NCBI GenBank assembly: GCA_023313575.1
Contig: JAJTTP010000015.1
Location: 62,001-126,000, forward strand
Reading direction: 5' to 3'
DNA length: 64,000 bases
Source of the DNA: Eutypella sp. D-1
Taxonomy: Eukaryota > Ascomycota > Sordariomycetes > Xylariales > Diatrypaceae
This document shows positions 61,762 to 64,000 of this stretch, in pieces; the stretch's first letter is position 1; every line of letters begins with the position of its first letter. A program made the translations under genes and the position numbers. A model generated the notes under the pieces. The model saw nothing but the letters and a program-made list of their open reading frames with translations. It did no database searches and was not told the origin of the DNA.

Positions 61762-64000
61762 ATGGAGATGACAAATATGCCTACTCACCCGCGATCGTCG
61801 CCTGAACCGCATCATCCGTCCAAACGCCAGCGCGCGTCTTCCCCCGACAAGGATTCCCCCGCCTCTGCCACTACTGGCGAGCCTTCTCCCGCCACTGAGA
61901 CCTCCGAGGCTGGCCACAGCTCTAAGGTCGGCCAGAGTAGTAATTTTCGGAATGTCAGCGCCTGCAACCGTTGTAGACTGCGGAAGAATAGGTGCGATCA
62001 GAAGCTACCCAGCTGCGCCAGTTGCGAGAAAGCTGGCGTCGCTTGCGTTGGCTACGATCCCATCACCAAGAGAGAAATACCTAGAAGGTGCGCCATTCCG
62101 TATTTTCCATTGCACCCTTTTCCATTGCTAATTCCCCGCCTAGCTATGTTTTCTATCTTGAGTCCCGCGTCGAGCAGCTCGAGACTCTGCTTCGCGCCAA
62201 CAACATACAGTTCCCACCCGCCCAAAATCTAGAGTATTGCTCGCGGCGCGGAACTGATGGAGCGCCCGGTCAACCCGTCGTGGATGCCTCAACCGTCAAT
62301 CCTGACGGGAATGGCCCATCTAGAACAGGCCAGCCCAATCACACCGGAGACGAGATTGCCAAACCGCCCAAGCCGTCGAAGCCTAGTAGCAACCAGAGAT
62401 ATCTAGGGTCTGCCAATGGTGTGTCGTTTGCCCGGGTGGTGTTCGCCGCCGTCCAATCCTCCGTGGGAGACCACAGATCGAACTCCGACAAGGCGGGAAT
62501 CCGGCCGTATAAGCTAGGCGCAGGGAATGGGCCCGCCCAGGGAGGCACCTCGATGCGGGATTCATTCTTTGGCCTTCATACCCGTCCAACTATTCACCCG
62601 GCGCCATTTCCGGAGAAGGCACTCGCTAACAAGTTGGTGGACTTGTACTTTGAACATGCTAACCCCCAAGTACCCGTACTCCACCGAGTGGAGTTCATGA
62701 AGATGTATGGGCTCGCCTATGCGGACGAAGGTAGGGTCCGCGGCCCGAAGGAGCTCTACATGTTGAATATGGTATTTGCTATAGGCGGTGGCATACTCTC
62801 AGACGCCCAGTTTGCAAAGGTGGGCACCCAAGAAAAGAAGCAGGCTCAGCCCGAAGAGTACCACGCAAGCGCCATCGTCCACCTGGAAGCATGCCTCAGC
62901 AACAGTGGTGGCGGACTGGAAGAGCTACAGGCCGTACTGCTATTGGCCAATTTTGCTCTCCTTCGCCCGGTACCTCCCGGGTTATGGTATGTGGCGACAG
63001 AAAATAGCTACGTAGAGGGTGCATGCAACTAACATGACGCACAATATAGGTATATAGTTGGTGTTGCAACGAGGTTGGCCGTCGACCTCGGTCTTCATTA
63101 TGAAGATGGGAAAGACGTGGAATTCGATCTCAATGCACCGCCCAAGGTCAAGGTCGAAGGCGAGGGCACAGGTGACAAGTCACGTGAGGCTCTCCAGCGC
63201 GAGAGAGGCCGGCGTGAGTATACTCGAGATCTGAGAAGGCGGCTCTGGTGGTGCACATACTCCTTCGACAGGCTTGTTAGCACTTGTGTCGGCCGGCCCT
63301 TCGGTGTCTCGGATCAATGCATCACGACCGAGTTCCCCTCCATGCTAGACGACGACTATATAACGCCACTCGGTTTCACCAAGTCGCCCGATGACGGCGA
63401 GCCTTCATACAAGATCGTCGCCAAGCACTACTTCAGACTCCGGCTACTGCAATCCGAGATCTTGCAAGTCTTGCAGTATCAACAGGCGCAAATAGCACGG
63501 TTCAACGGCCAAAACTTGAGGAACGAGTACATGCACACCAACCTACGATCACCATTCTTGCACAAATTCGATTCCTTTAGATCTTGGAGGCGAAATATTG
63601 ATGAGCGTCTGTACGAATGGAAAAATTCGGCACCTAGCAAGAGCGATTCAGCGGTCGCTTTCGCTACGGAGTTCCTCGAACTAAACTACTGGCAAGCCAT
63701 CATCATGCTCTATCGCCAGAGCCTCAGCGTACCGACCATGTTCGAAGGTGAATACAACACCTCCAAGGAGGTCAACAGCCCATCAGTATATACTGCTGAG
63801 CAGCAAGAGGACGAAGAACGGGTGTATCTCAAGGTTGCGGAGGCAGGGCAAAAGATTTTACGTTTATACAGACAATTGCACCTCCAGGGGCGCGTCAACT
63901 ACACGTACCTTGCTACGCATCACTTGTTCATGGCGGGGATTTCATACCTTTATGCCATATGGCATTCGCACGTGGTTCGAAGCCGACTCGTAAGTGCCGC
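61762..64000 (+). CDS. Stb5-like Zn(II)2Cys6 transcription factor, 3' end missing
   Basis: A nuclear regulator; yeast Stb5 controls NADPH supply and drug-resistance genes. Three exons are visible: 61762-62087, 62144-62986 and 63050-63989, 703 codons; the last 11 nt begin a new intron (GTAAGT at 63990), so the gene continues beyond the window. The zinc cluster has Cys at 68, 71, 78, 85, 88 and 95 (NVSACNRCRLRKNRCDQKLPSC in two blocks), followed by CVGYDPITKREIPRSYVFYLESRV, a block characteristic of the Stb5 branch, then a short coiled coil. The Fungal_trans region starts near LVDLYFEHANPQVPVLHR and includes VGVATRLAVDLGLHY and RRRLWWCTYSFDRL. Other in-frame ATGs at 61768 and 61777 could be starts. 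Orthology to Stb5 rests on the recalled cluster and linker pattern, so the symbol is left out. Confidence 0.85.

Overview
The window is nuclear DNA from a filamentous ascomycete (Pezizomycotina, probably Sordariomycetes). The grounds are short spliceosomal introns with GTAAGT/GTATGT/GTACGT donors and CTAAC-type branch sites, two Zn(II)2Cys6 regulators, a fungal hamartin (TSC1), a GPI-anchored GH17 glucanase, a Phm7/Csc1-type channel with its fungal C-terminal tail, and a SigF-like NTF2-like protein. I rebuilt the gene models by hand from reading frames, splice signals and recognisable family sequence. All splice junctions are therefore predictions. Thirteen protein-coding genes can be supported; no rRNA, tRNA, CRISPR array or intact transposon was seen.

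Layout. 1-7,003: an EMP70/TM9SF gene cut by the left edge (minus) and a Csc1/OSCA-family channel (minus). 10,500-14,890: a METTL4-like MT-A70 methyltransferase (plus) converging on mitochondrial ribosomal protein uL23m (minus), followed by a DJ-1/PfpI-family protein (minus). 16,833-19,924: TSC1/hamartin (plus) with two CACGTG boxes just before its start. 22,813-29,750: a secreted GPI-anchored GH17 glucanase (plus), an NTF2-like protein (minus) and a riboflavin-pathway reductase, RIB7 (minus). 35,113-39,315: a DapA-family aldolase/synthase next to a Zn2Cys6 regulator, both plus; this is the only pair whose position hints at a shared pathway. 39,316-55,335: about 16 kb with no convincing gene. 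55,336-57,311: a six-exon MFS transporter. 61,762-64,000: an Stb5-like Zn2Cys6 regulator that runs off the right edge and has several small upstream ORFs.

Most genes are conserved housekeeping or signalling functions: membrane traffic, osmosensing, TOR control, mitochondrial translation, flavin synthesis, wall remodelling and RNA/DNA methylation. They do not form one pathway. Gene density is low, and the long spacers carry microsatellites and recurring TAGG/CCTA words. I found no clear multi-gene novel system. The items most worth a second look are the uORF-rich leader of the Stb5-like regulator, the aldolase-regulator pair, the 16-kb desert with one long orphan ORF, and a few GC-rich patches that may be transposon relics.
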